Shown: piece after piece, positions 1-6,918 of the stretch
How positions within the stretch are numbered: position 1 is the stretch's first letter
Layout: each line of letters begins with the position of its first letter
NCBI GenBank assembly: GCA_036501535.1
Contig: DASYAE010000004.1
Location: 1 to 27,784, forward strand
Source of the DNA: DASYAE01 sp036501535
GTDB lineage: Bacteria > Actinomycetota > Actinomycetes > Streptomycetales > Catenulisporaceae
Direction of reading: 5' to 3'
DNA length: 27,784 nucleotides
Translations under genes and position numbers: made by a program
The notes under the pieces: model-generated
Told to the model about the DNA's origin: nothing
Database searches by the model: none
The model's input: the letters and a program-made list of their open reading frames with translations, nothing else

Positions 1-485
1 ACGGGACTTCCGTTGAGTATGGCGATCTGCGACGGCGTCCCGACATTGTTGCCCGCGAACGGGTCGGTGCCGACGCCTGTCCAGACGATCAACCGCGCCA
101 TCGTGCTCACGTCGCTGGTGCCCACGGTGGACGGGTCATACGCCGTCGTAATGCTCATATGGTCGTCCGCGCCGTAGTCGTACATGGTCGCGGTCAACGC
201 AGTCGGCAGCCATCCGAATTCGCCATAGCTGCTCAGCGGATCGGTGCCCCCGCCGGCCGTGCCCGGCGGCCCCGCCGCGTTCCCGGCGGTCAGCATCGGG
301 ACGGCGATCAGCGCGGCGAGTGCGAACGCGCCGACGCCGGACAGTCCGGCCCGCCGACGCCGGGTGCGCACGGTGCGGCGGCCGTCGGCCAGGGCGCGGT
401 CGAAGTCCACTGCGCTGATCGGCGCCTGCGGGTCGTCGGCCAGGAGGTCGAACTCGGCGGACAGGAGGTCGGCGGGATGGGTCAC
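1..485 (-). CDS. Membrane-anchored protein downstream of ECF sigma factor (partial, 3' end outside window)
   Basis: About 161 residues are visible from a GTG start at 485; the gene runs off the left edge. The start overlaps the stop of the sigma-factor gene by four bases (GTGA, 482-485), so the two are probably translationally coupled. The N-terminal ~40 residues are charged and contain an Arg-rich stretch (RTVRTRRRR), followed by one hydrophobic segment at about residues 42-63, then a Gly/Pro/Thr-rich linker and an apparently extracytoplasmic part. This is the layout of an anti-sigma factor or of the uncharacterised single-span proteins that often follow SigE-family sigma genes in actinomycetes. 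No zinc-binding anti-sigma HxxxCxxC motif is visible in the part present, so a regulatory role is inferred from position only. The function of the C-terminal part cannot be judged here. Confidence 0.7.
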   Translation of the reverse strand, partial: MTHPADLLSAEFDLLADDPQAPISAVDFDRALADGRRTVRTRRRRAGLSGVGAFALAALIAVPMLTAGNAAGPPGTAGGGTDPLSSYGEFGWLPTALTATMYDYGADDHMSITTAYDPSTVGTSDVSTMARLIVWTGVGTDPFAGNNVGTPSQIAILNGSP

Positions 486-1012
486 GGTCGTACTCCCTTC
501 GGTTCCAGTTCGGGCTCCGCGTCGAGGATCTGGCGCAGCGACTCCATGCCACGCGATGTCTGGCTTTTGATGTTGCCGACGGAGCAGGACATCAGCTCGG
601 CCGTCTCCTGGACCGACAGGTCGCAGTAAAAGCGCAGCACAAGCGCGGTGCGCTGTCCGACGGGAAGCGCGGCGAGCGCGGCGCGCAGGTCCAACCGCAG
701 ATCCGGATCAGGTTCCGCCGACACCTCGTCGGCGATCTGCTCGTCCGGCTCGGCGCGCGGCAGCACCCTGCGCCACCAGGACGTGCGCTGCTCGGCCAGG
801 TAGCAGTTGACCAGGATCGTCCGCGCATAGGCGTCGCGGTGCTCTACGCCGGCCGCCCTGGACCAGTTGACGTAGAGCTTTGTGATGGCGCTCTGCACCA
901 GGTCGTCGGCCCGGTGCCAGTCCTGGCACAGCAGGAACGCGACCCGGCGCAGCCAGGGGACTTTCGCGGCGACGTACTCGAGGTATTCGCTCTCGCTGCC
1001 AGGCGGCGCCAT
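482..1012 (-). CDS. SigE-family ECF RNA polymerase sigma factor
   Basis: This is a 176-residue sigma-70 family factor of the extracytoplasmic-function type. Region 2 covers roughly residues 8-75 (AFLLCQDWHRADDLVQSAITKLY, then the YARTILVNCYLAEQR core-binding and -10 reading helix). Region 4 covers about 108-162 (LPVGQRTALVLRFYCDLSVQETAELMSCSVGNIKSQTSRG), a helix-turn-helix for -35 recognition. Length and the WxR/SW linker fit the SigE subfamily of Streptomyces-type bacteria. I chose ATG 1012 because GGAGGG lies six bases upstream; the in-frame ATG at 1018 directly abuts that site and the one at 1054 lacks one. The downstream gene overlaps by four bases and encodes a single-span membrane protein, suggesting a sigma/regulator pair. 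The target regulon cannot be read from the sequence. Confidence 0.93.
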   Translation of the reverse strand: MAPPGSESEYLEYVAAKVPWLRRVAFLLCQDWHRADDLVQSAITKLYVNWSRAAGVEHRDAYARTILVNCYLAEQRTSWWRRVLPRAEPDEQIADEVSAEPDPDLRLDLRAALAALPVGQRTALVLRFYCDLSVQETAELMSCSVGNIKSQTSRGMESLRQILDAEPELEPKGVRP

Positions 1013-1085
1013 GGACATCCCTCCGGTCGACACACGCGTGCGGTGGGCTCGCACTGAGTGAATGCGACCGGGACGGCCGGAGGTT

Positions 1086-1105
1086 GCATCGCGTCTGTGC
1101 GATGC
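1086..1105. other. Perfect 7-bp inverted repeat between unknown gene and sigma gene
   Basis: GCATCGC (1086-1092) and GCGATGC (1099-1105) form a perfect stem with a six-base loop. It lies 16 bases past the stop of the winged-helix-like gene and 73 bases before the sigma-factor start. There is no T-run on the minus strand, so it could be a weak terminator for the upstream gene or an operator for the sigma gene. Confidence 0.45.
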
Positions 1106-1120
1106 CGGAGCGCGCCGGGC

Positions 1121-1792
1121 TCAGAACCGGATCTGCGTGGCCAGCGCCAGAAGCGCCGCCGTGACCGCGCCGCCCACACCGCTCTCCAGGATCGACTCGA
1201 CGGCTGTCAGGCATTCGCGGATGTGGTGGTGGTGTTGGTGCGGCTCGGGGCTGCTGACGTGCTCGTGCACGGTGCGGGCGTGCTCGGCGATCTTGGCCAG
1301 CTCGTCCTCGGTCAACTCGCTCTTCAGCTCGGGCAGCCGGGTGAGCAGTTCCTTGACGAAGTCGCGCACCTGATCGGCGGCCTCGCCGAGCCCGCCCTCG
1401 CCTGCAGCCGCGTGCCCATCGGGGTGAACAGCCGCCGTGGCGTGCATAAGCACAGCGTCCTGCGAAGGCAGGTGCGCGGTGGCGTGGTGCGGCGCCTTGA
1501 TGAACTGCTTCATCTCGTGCACGCCGCGATGCGTGATGTGGGCACGCTGCGGCGTGCGCTCACCGTGCGCGGCCCGCAAGGGCCTGATGAGATTCTCGGC
1601 CTCCAGGTAGTCGACCGCGTCGGCCATGTCGTCGTCGCTGAGCCCCAGCATTCCCCGCAGCGGCGCGAGATCGACGGCCTGGTCCGTGTCGTGACCGGTC
1701 TGCTCGAAGATCGCCCGCATGACGCGCAGCCTGATCGCGGCGCGCTCCTCTATATCCTGCACCTGATATCCAACGTCCGTCGGGATTCCCAC
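1121..1792 (-). CDS. Winged-helix-like protein of unknown function
   Basis: The protein has about 223 residues if it starts at GTG 1792; the frame stays open to 1891, but a promoter (1822-1851) lies inside that longer version. Residues ~10-85 read like a winged-helix or MarR-like fold: alternating helices (AAIRLRVMRAIFEQTG, LAPLRGMLGLSDDDMADAVDYLEAENLIRPL) followed by a short wing and an ITHRGVHEMKQFIKAP element. Similar N-terminal modules occur in many uncharacterised bacterial proteins, attached to varied C-termini. The C-terminal half is helical and charged (VRDFVKELLTRLPELKSELTEDELAKIAEHARTV), carries a histidine cluster (HQHHHH) and ends in a hydrophobic, Gly/Ala-rich helix (LESGVGGAVTAALLALATQI) that might touch a membrane or drive oligomerisation. 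I do not recognise a named family. The start is uncertain because no convincing ribosome-binding site precedes any candidate. Confidence 0.7.
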   Translation of the reverse strand: MGIPTDVGYQVQDIEERAAIRLRVMRAIFEQTGHDTDQAVDLAPLRGMLGLSDDDMADAVDYLEAENLIRPLRAAHGERTPQRAHITHRGVHEMKQFIKAPHHATAHLPSQDAVLMHATAAVHPDGHAAAGEGGLGEAADQVRDFVKELLTRLPELKSELTEDELAKIAEHARTVHEHVSSPEPHQHHHHIRECLTAVESILESGVGGAVTAALLALATQIRF

Positions 1793-1821
1793 CCTGCCGT
1801 TCGCGGCTTCCCGCTCGCTGA

Positions 1822-1861
1822 AGCATACGAGCACCGCATCGCAGTACTCAATCGCAGTACT
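1822..1861 (-). promoter_or_regulatory. Promoter with 13-bp tandem direct repeat upstream of the winged-helix-like gene
   Basis: On the minus strand TTGAGT (1851-1846) and TATGCT (1827-1822) are separated by 18 bases, a good sigma-70 type promoter. The -35 box sits within a tandem repeat: ATCGCAGTACT occurs at 1838-1848 and 1851-1861 on the plus strand, a period of 13 bases, and each copy contains the palindrome AGTACT. This looks like a repressor or activator site. Start of transcription would be near 1815, about 22 bases before GTG 1792. Confidence 0.5.
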
Positions 1862-1912
1862 CCGGAGAAACACGCCCCGAGGCCGGCGCACCGACGAGTG
1901 GAATCCCTTACC

Positions 1913-1940
1913 GGCCGGCCACCACCGTCACAGGCCGGCC
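1913..1940 (-). terminator. Candidate terminator at the end of the MFS exporter gene
   Basis: GGCCGGCC occurs at 1913-1920 and 1933-1940. The two copies can pair as an eight-base GC stem with a 12-base loop that contains the exporter's stop codon. No T-run follows on the minus strand, so this is a hairpin of plausible but unproven terminator function. Confidence 0.35.
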
Positions 1941-3484
1941 ACCGTCGCGTCGACCGGCTCCTGCGTCTCGCCGCCCGACCCGCCCTGGCCGTGGCTGCCG
2001 CCCTGGTGCGCCGGAGCCTGCCGGACCAGAACCAGCACGGCCACTCCGGCCACCAGCCCCACCGCGGCGGCGACCAGGAACCCGGCATCGAGCCCTGAAG
2101 CCGCGGCGCCGTGCAGCGCGCGCGAGACCGTCTCGCGCAGATCGCTCGGCACGGACGCGATGATCCGGTCCGCCTGGCCGCCGGCCAGGCCGCGCGCGGC
2201 GTTCGCCGGGTCGGGCGCGCCGTGCGCGGTGAGGTAGGTCTGCGCGCGGGCGGAGAACAGCGTGCCGAGCACCGCGATGCCGATCGCGAAGCCGAGCTGG
2301 CGGGCCGTGGTGACCGCGCCGGCCGCCATGCCGCCGCGCTTCGGCGGCACCGAGCTCATCGCGGTCGAGGACAGGATCGGCATCACGAAGCCGACCCCGA
2401 GGCCGATCACCGCGTAGCCGGCCATCAGCGCGGTCCAGTCCGAGTCGGCGCCGATCATCAGGCCGCAGATCGCCGCGCCGGCAGCCACGAGCAGCATCCC
2501 TCCGCCGATCGCCAGCCGCGGCGAGCGGTCGTGCAGGAACCGTCCGCCGAGCGCGGAGGCGACCAGGACGCAGACGGACATCGGCAGGCCGGTCAGCCCG
2601 GACTCGATCGGGGAGAGCCCGGTCACCGACTGGAGCCAGACCGAGACGTAGGTCAGCACGGAGAACGCGGCGAAGTTCACCATCAGCGCGGCGACCAGGA
2701 TGCCGACGAAGGACTTGTTGCGCAGCAGCCCCAGGTCCAGCATCGCGTTGCTGCCGTACTTCTCCGCGAGGACGAAGGCGGTCAGGCCGAGGCCGCTGAG
2801 CACGATCAGCCCCCAGGTCTGCACCGAGCCCCAGCCCACCGAGTTCGCCCGGATGACCGCCAGGGTCAGCGGCGCCGCGAACACGGTGAAGGCCAGCGTG
2901 CCGACCAGGTCGAAGCGCTCGCCGGCGCGGCGCCGGTCCGCGCCGAGCACGGTGTAGCAGAGCACGATCGCGACCACGCTGATCGGCACGTTGACGTAGA
3001 AGATCCAGCGCCAGCCGATCCCCTGCGTCAGCAGGCCGCCGAGCACCGGCCCGATCGCGGCCGCGGCGCCCGAGACCCCGCCCCAGATACCGAACGCGGT
3101 GCCCCGCTCCCTGCCCTGGTAGGAGGATCCGAGCAGCGCGTAGGTCGTGGTGAACATCGCCGCGCCGCCCACGCCCTGCACGACCCGCGCCGCGATCAGC
3201 ACCCCGCCGTTCGGCGAGAGCCCGCAGGCCGCCGAGGACAGCGCGAAGACGACGAGCCCGACGACGTAGAGGCTGCGGTGCCCGAGCAGGTCGCCCAGCG
3301 CGCCGGCGCCGAGCAGCACCACGCCCAGCGAGAGCGCGTACCCGTCCACGACCCACTGCAGGCTCGAGAACGAGGTGTCCAGCCCGACCGCCATCTGCGG
3401 CAGCGCCACGTTCACGATCGTCACGTCCACCAGCAGCATGAACGTGCCCAGGCTGACCGCGACCAGCGGCCACCACTTGCGCAT
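1928..3484 (-). CDS. DHA2-family (EmrB/QacA-type) MFS drug exporter
   Basis: This is a 518-residue membrane protein with about 14 hydrophobic segments, the size and topology of proton-driven DHA2 multidrug exporters in the cytoplasmic membrane. Diagnostic motifs are present: D1 (LLVDVTIVNVALP, residues 17-29), WVVDGYAL (44-51), motif A (GALGDLLGHR, 61-70), RVVQGVGGA in segment 4, and motif C (GxxxGPxxGG in IGPVLGGLL) in segment 5, which marks antiporters. ATG 3484 is preceded by GGAGGAGG at a normal distance; the frame extends to 3526 but that start lacks such a site. An AT-rich TATATT (3519-3514) lies upstream on this strand and may be a -10 box. It is divergent from a double Lrp/AsnC regulator, which probably controls it. 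The substrate is not predictable; antibiotics or other hydrophobic compounds are typical for the family. Confidence 0.95.
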   Translation of the reverse strand: MRKWWPLVAVSLGTFMLLVDVTIVNVALPQMAVGLDTSFSSLQWVVDGYALSLGVVLLGAGALGDLLGHRSLYVVGLVVFALSSAACGLSPNGGVLIAARVVQGVGGAAMFTTTYALLGSSYQGRERGTAFGIWGGVSGAAAAIGPVLGGLLTQGIGWRWIFYVNVPISVVAIVLCYTVLGADRRRAGERFDLVGTLAFTVFAAPLTLAVIRANSVGWGSVQTWGLIVLSGLGLTAFVLAEKYGSNAMLDLGLLRNKSFVGILVAALMVNFAAFSVLTYVSVWLQSVTGLSPIESGLTGLPMSVCVLVASALGGRFLHDRSPRLAIGGGMLLVAAGAAICGLMIGADSDWTALMAGYAVIGLGVGFVMPILSSTAMSSVPPKRGGMAAGAVTTARQLGFAIGIAVLGTLFSARAQTYLTAHGAPDPANAARGLAGGQADRIIASVPSDLRETVSRALHGAAASGLDAGFLVAAAVGLVAGVAVLVLVRQAPAHQGGSHGQGGSGGETQEPVDATVAGL

Positions 3485-3630
3485 GACGCCCTCCTCCCGA
3501 ACCGACCGGCCCGAATATATGAACAAAAAACCAACCTACTTTGTGACGGCCTCAGTTCGTACCGCAGAACCCGCCGGCCACCACAGTCCCGCGGGCGAGG
3601 CCGACTCCGCCAGCCAGGACCGATTCCGGC

Positions 3631-3659
3631 TATGATTCCTCCTATCTGATCGTGATCAG
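3631..3659 (+). promoter_or_regulatory. -10 box and palindromic operator before the Lrp-type regulator
   Basis: TATGAT at 3631-3636 resembles a -10 box and would start transcription near 3643-3646. Immediately after it is an inverted repeat, CTGATC-GT-GATCAG (3646-3659). A palindrome at the transcription start of a regulator gene suggests autorepression, which is common in Lrp/AsnC regulators. The short 189-base divergent region would also let the same protein affect the exporter promoter. Confidence 0.45.
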
Positions 3660-3673
3660 CGCTGGGAACCTCG

Positions 3674-4732
3674 ATGATCGACCGTATCGACCGCAATATC
3701 CTCCATGGCCTCTCCCTGGACCCGCGCATCGGCTACGCCAAGCTCGCCGACGTGCTCGGCGTCTCCGAGCAGACCGTCGCGCGCCGCTACCACCGCATGC
3801 GCTCAGAAGGCTTGGTCCGGGTGATCGGGCTGACCACCGGGGAGCGGGCCGGCCTGGCCGACTGGACCGTCCGGCTCGGCTGCCGCCCCGGCACCGCCTC
3901 CGCGATCGCCGCCGCCCTGGCCCGCCGCGACGACGTGGCCTGGCTGGGCATCGCGGCCGGCGGGACCGAGGTGGTCCTGCTGGTGCGCAGCCGGCTCGGC
4001 GGGCAGCTCGGCGACCGGGACGGCGACCTGCTCGAACGGCTGCCCCACGCCAGCAACGTGCTGTCGATGAGCGCGTACCAGACGCTGCACCGGTTCCGGG
4101 GCCGCGGCGAGCGGGACTGGGTCGGCCTCGACCAACCGCTGACCGAGGAGCAGCGCGCACAGCTCTTCGCCGGCTACTACCCGGCCCGCGAATCAGACGC
4201 CGGATCCGACGCGGCAGCGCAGCAGACCGCGTATTCGGTCGGGCCCGCCGACCGGCCGCTGCTCGACGCCCTCGCCCGGGACGGCCGCGCCGGCTACGCC
4301 GAGCTGGCCGCCGAGACCGGCTGGTCGCACCGGCAGGTCGCCCGCCGGATGTCGGCCCTGGTGGAGTCCGGCGCGCTGTACTTCGACGTGGACATCGCCG
4401 TCTCCCTGGTCGGCTTCCAGTCCACCGCCAACCTCTGGCTGACCGTCGAGCCGGCCCGGCTGCACGCGGTCGGCTCCGCGTTGGCCGACCACGTCGAGGT
4501 GCCCTTCGTCGGCGCGGTCACCGGGCAGCAGAACCTGCTCGCCTCGGTGCTCACCACCGACCCGCGCGCCCTCTACCGGTATCTGACCACGAAGATCGCC
4601 GCCCTGGAGGGCGTGCGCCAGATGGAGATCTCGCCGATGCCGACCCGGCTCAAGCAGGCCGGCAGCCTCATCCACGACCAGCGGCTGACCGACCCCGCCG
4701 CCCCGGCCGCGGCACGCCGCAGATCCGGCTGA
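3674..4732 (+). CDS. Double-domain Lrp/AsnC family transcriptional regulator
   Basis: At 352 residues it is about twice the normal Lrp length and contains two tandem modules. Module 1 has an AsnC-type helix-turn-helix at about residues 4-50 (IDRNILHGLSLDPRIGYAKLADVLGVSEQTVARRYHRMRSEGLV) and an effector-binding-like segment to ~145. Module 2 repeats this with a helix-turn-helix at ~194-237 (PLLDALARDGRAGYAELAAETGWSHRQVARRMSALVESGAL) and a RAM-like segment at ~240-330. Such duplicated regulators are common in Streptomyces and relatives. The ATG at 3674 matches the normal MIDxxDrxIL beginning; only a weak GGGAA precedes it. It is divergent from an MFS exporter, so it likely senses a small molecule and controls export. 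The ligand is unknown. Confidence 0.9.
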   Translation: MIDRIDRNILHGLSLDPRIGYAKLADVLGVSEQTVARRYHRMRSEGLVRVIGLTTGERAGLADWTVRLGCRPGTASAIAAALARRDDVAWLGIAAGGTEVVLLVRSRLGGQLGDRDGDLLERLPHASNVLSMSAYQTLHRFRGRGERDWVGLDQPLTEEQRAQLFAGYYPARESDAGSDAAAQQTAYSVGPADRPLLDALARDGRAGYAELAAETGWSHRQVARRMSALVESGALYFDVDIAVSLVGFQSTANLWLTVEPARLHAVGSALADHVEVPFVGAVTGQQNLLASVLTTDPRALYRYLTTKIAALEGVRQMEISPMPTRLKQAGSLIHDQRLTDPAAPAAARRRSG

Positions 4733-4813
4733 GCCCGCCGACCCGCCGGCCCGCCGACCCGAGATGTACGGCCGCGTCATTCTCCAGAACGATGCGCCCA
4801 GCTGGGCTTCTGC

Positions 4814-4829
4814 TACGGTCCAAGGAGTG
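4814..4829 (+). promoter_or_regulatory. Probable -10 box giving a leaderless histidine-kinase transcript
   Basis: TACGGT (4814-4819, TAnnnT) ends seven bases before GTG 4827, the spacing expected if transcription starts at the start codon itself. The purine tract AAGGA touches the GTG and is too close to act as a normal Shine-Dalgarno. A TTCT-CC-AGAA inverted repeat lies upstream at 4780-4789. No clear -35 box is seen. Confidence 0.35.
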
Positions 4830-6059
4830 TCGACGCATCCCACGACCGGGGCCCCGCCGCCCGTTCCGCTGCTCACCGGCCCGAGCGGGCGCCAATGGCT
4901 GGCCCTCGACTCGCTGATCGCCCTGGTCGGCATGGCGGTGTCCTTCGCCGACCTGCGCTTCACCCGCCAGTCCGGCCAGATCGTCGTCTTCAGCCTCGCG
5001 ACGTTCGCCTACCTCGCGATTCCGGCGCGCCGCCGCCGGCCGCTCGTCGTGCTCGGTGCGGCGACCTTCGTCGTCTCGCTCGTCGCCGCGCGCGGCACCG
5101 CGAGCGTCCCGCTCGGCTTGATGCTCGGCCTCGCCGACTACAGCGTCGCCGTGCGGCTACCGCGCCGGCAGTCGATCCGCGCGACGCTCATCGCCGCGGC
5201 GGTCGTCAGCGCCGCGCTCACCTACTACACGGCGGCCTATCTGCACAGCACCGCCCCGGCCTATGCGATCGAGAACCTGGTGCCACTGGCCGCCGCATGG
5301 TTCATCGGCGACAGCGTGGCCACGCGCCGCAGATACGTCGCGGGCCTGGCCGCGCAGGCCGAACAGGAGCGGCTCGCCGAGATCGAGCGGGCCCGGCAAG
5401 CGGTCCGCGAGGAGCGCGTCCGCATCGCGCGCGAGCTGCACGACGTGATCGCGCACAGCCTCGCGGTCATCACCGTGCAGGCGGGCGTCGGCCGACGCCT
5501 GATGGCCAAGCGACCGGAAGAGGCGGCCGGCGCGCTCGAAAGCATCGAGGCGACCGGCCGCACCGCGCAGGACGAGCTGCGCGTCGTGCTCGGGCTGCTG
5601 CGCGACGAGGTCCCGGTCGCCGCCGACCTGGAGCCCGCGCCCGGACTGCCCGACCTCGACCGGCTGGCCGAGACGGTGCGCGCCGCCGGCACCCCGGTCG
5701 ACCTATCCGTCTCAGGTATCGAACAGGCGCTGTCCCCCGCGCTCGAGCTGTCGATCTATCGGATCACGCAGGAAGCGCTGACCAACGTGGTCAAGCATGC
5801 GCCGGGAGCCCGCGCGACGGTCAAGCTCACCGTCCGCGACGACGAGGTCAGGATCCACGTCACCGACAACGGCGGCGCGAGGCCGGCCAAGGCGGTGCCC
5901 GCGAGCGCTGCGCCTTCGGCGAACTCCAGTGCACAGCATGGAATCGTCGGCATGCGCGAGCGGGTCGGCGCCTTCGGCGGCAGCCTGGTCGCCGAGCCGC
6001 TGACGGCCGGCCGGGGCTTCCGGGTGCTGGCCCGCATCCCGCTGCAGAGCGGCGTCTGA
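4827..6059 (+). CDS. Two-component sensor histidine kinase (DesK/NarX-type)
   Basis: This is a 410-residue kinase with an N-terminal membrane part of about six hydrophobic segments between residues 27 and 163. A short coiled linker (AEQERLAEIERARQAVREERVRIA) leads to a HisKA_3 dimerisation domain whose phospho-acceptor is His205 in RELHDVIAHSL. The HATPase_c domain carries the N box (SIYRITQEALTNVVKHA, 309-325), a DNGG G1 box (347-350) and a GIVGMRERV G2 box (372-380). GTG 4827 is preferred over ATG 4764, because the longer version adds 21 residues that do not look like a kinase N-terminus and would span the apparent promoter. The response-regulator gene follows after two bases. With no large extracellular sensor domain, the membrane segments themselves, or the adjacent ABC transporter, probably provide the signal; that is inference. 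Confidence 0.95.
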   Translation: MSTHPTTGAPPPVPLLTGPSGRQWLALDSLIALVGMAVSFADLRFTRQSGQIVVFSLATFAYLAIPARRRRPLVVLGAATFVVSLVAARGTASVPLGLMLGLADYSVAVRLPRRQSIRATLIAAAVVSAALTYYTAAYLHSTAPAYAIENLVPLAAAWFIGDSVATRRRYVAGLAAQAEQERLAEIERARQAVREERVRIARELHDVIAHSLAVITVQAGVGRRLMAKRPEEAAGALESIEATGRTAQDELRVVLGLLRDEVPVAADLEPAPGLPDLDRLAETVRAAGTPVDLSVSGIEQALSPALELSIYRITQEALTNVVKHAPGARATVKLTVRDDEVRIHVTDNGGARPAKAVPASAAPSANSSAQHGIVGMRERVGAFGGSLVAEPLTAGRGFRVLARIPLQSGV

Positions 6060-6061
6060 CG

Positions 6062-6754
6062 ATGCGCGTCCTCGTGGTCGACGACCAGGCGCTGCTGCGC
6101 ACGGCCTTCCGCTCGCTCATCGACGCGGAGGACGACATGCAGGTGGTCGGCGAGGCGGGCGACGGACGCGAGGCGGTCGAGCTGGCCGCGCGCACCGCGC
6201 CGGACGTGGTGGTGATGGACGTGCGGATGCCGGTATTGGACGGCATCGAGGCCACCCGCCGGATCACGCGCGCGGGCAACGCCGACGGCGCCGGCAGCGC
6301 CGACGAGGGCGGCGCGGCCGGGCGACCACGGGTCCTGATCCTGACCACCTTCGAGCTCGATCAGTACATCTTCGAGGCCTTACGGGCCGGCGCCAGCGGC
6401 TTCGTGCTCAAGAGCCGCCCGCTGGAGGAGCTGCTCAGCGCGATCCGGGTGGTCGCCTCGGGCGAGAGCCTGCTCGCCCCCAGCGTCACCCGCCGGCTGA
6501 TCGAGCACTACGCCGCGCGCGGCCGGCCGCCCGGGAAGCACTTCGACGACATGGACCGGCTCACCGAGCGCGAGCGCGAGGTGCTGCTGCTGGTCGCCCG
6601 CGGCCTGTCGAACGCCGAGCTCGCCGAGGCGCTGCGGGTCAGCCTGCCTACCGCGAAGACGCACGTGAGCCGGATCCTGGCCAAGCTGGGCGCGCGCGAC
6701 CGCGCGCAACTCGTCGTCATCGCCTACGAATCCGGCTTGATGGCAGGGGCCTGA
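6062..6754 (+). CDS. NarL/FixJ (LuxR-type) response regulator
   Basis: The protein has 230 residues. The receiver domain has the acidic pair Asp7-Asp8, phospho-acceptor Asp53 (VVVMDVRMP), the switch Thr in LILTTFE and the conserved Lys in FVLKSRP. A Gly/Ala/Asp-rich loop of about 16 residues (AGNADGAGSADEGGAA) is inserted before the LILTT strand, longer than usual. The C-terminal LuxR helix-turn-helix is clear (LTEREREVLLLVARGLSNAELAEALRVSLPTAKTHVSRILAKLGARDRAQLV). It starts two bases after the kinase stop, so the pair is co-transcribed. The ABC transporter genes 164 bases downstream are the likeliest target, as in many actinomycete kinase/regulator/ABC sets. Confidence 0.96.
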   Translation: MRVLVVDDQALLRTAFRSLIDAEDDMQVVGEAGDGREAVELAARTAPDVVVMDVRMPVLDGIEATRRITRAGNADGAGSADEGGAAGRPRVLILTTFELDQYIFEALRAGASGFVLKSRPLEELLSAIRVVASGESLLAPSVTRRLIEHYAARGRPPGKHFDDMDRLTEREREVLLLVARGLSNAELAEALRVSLPTAKTHVSRILAKLGARDRAQLVVIAYESGLMAGA

Positions 6755-6810
6755 CGCGCTCGGCGCCGCGCGTCATCCCCGCCGCCGGACCCGTACATCC
6801 CGCGAACGAC

Positions 6811-6825
6811 GCGGCCGTCGGCCGC
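6811..6825 (+). terminator. GC hairpin between response regulator and ABC transporter genes
   Basis: GCGGCC (6811-6816) and GGCCGC (6820-6825) form a six-base stem with a three-base loop, 57 bases after the regulator stop. It lacks a T-run. It may attenuate or end the two-component transcript before the ABC genes, or be chance in GC-rich DNA. Confidence 0.25.
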
Positions 6826-6918
6826 AGAACGACGAAGCCTCGATCCTCGAGCCCGACGACGCCCGCCTCCCACTCGTCCACGATCGGTCCAGCCGACGAG
6901 ACGACATCGAGGAGGACG

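Noticed and set aside
2111..3649. A 512-codon open frame antisense to the MFS exporter
   Set aside because: The product is a low-complexity Arg/Gln/His-rich shadow of a gene with clear transporter motifs.
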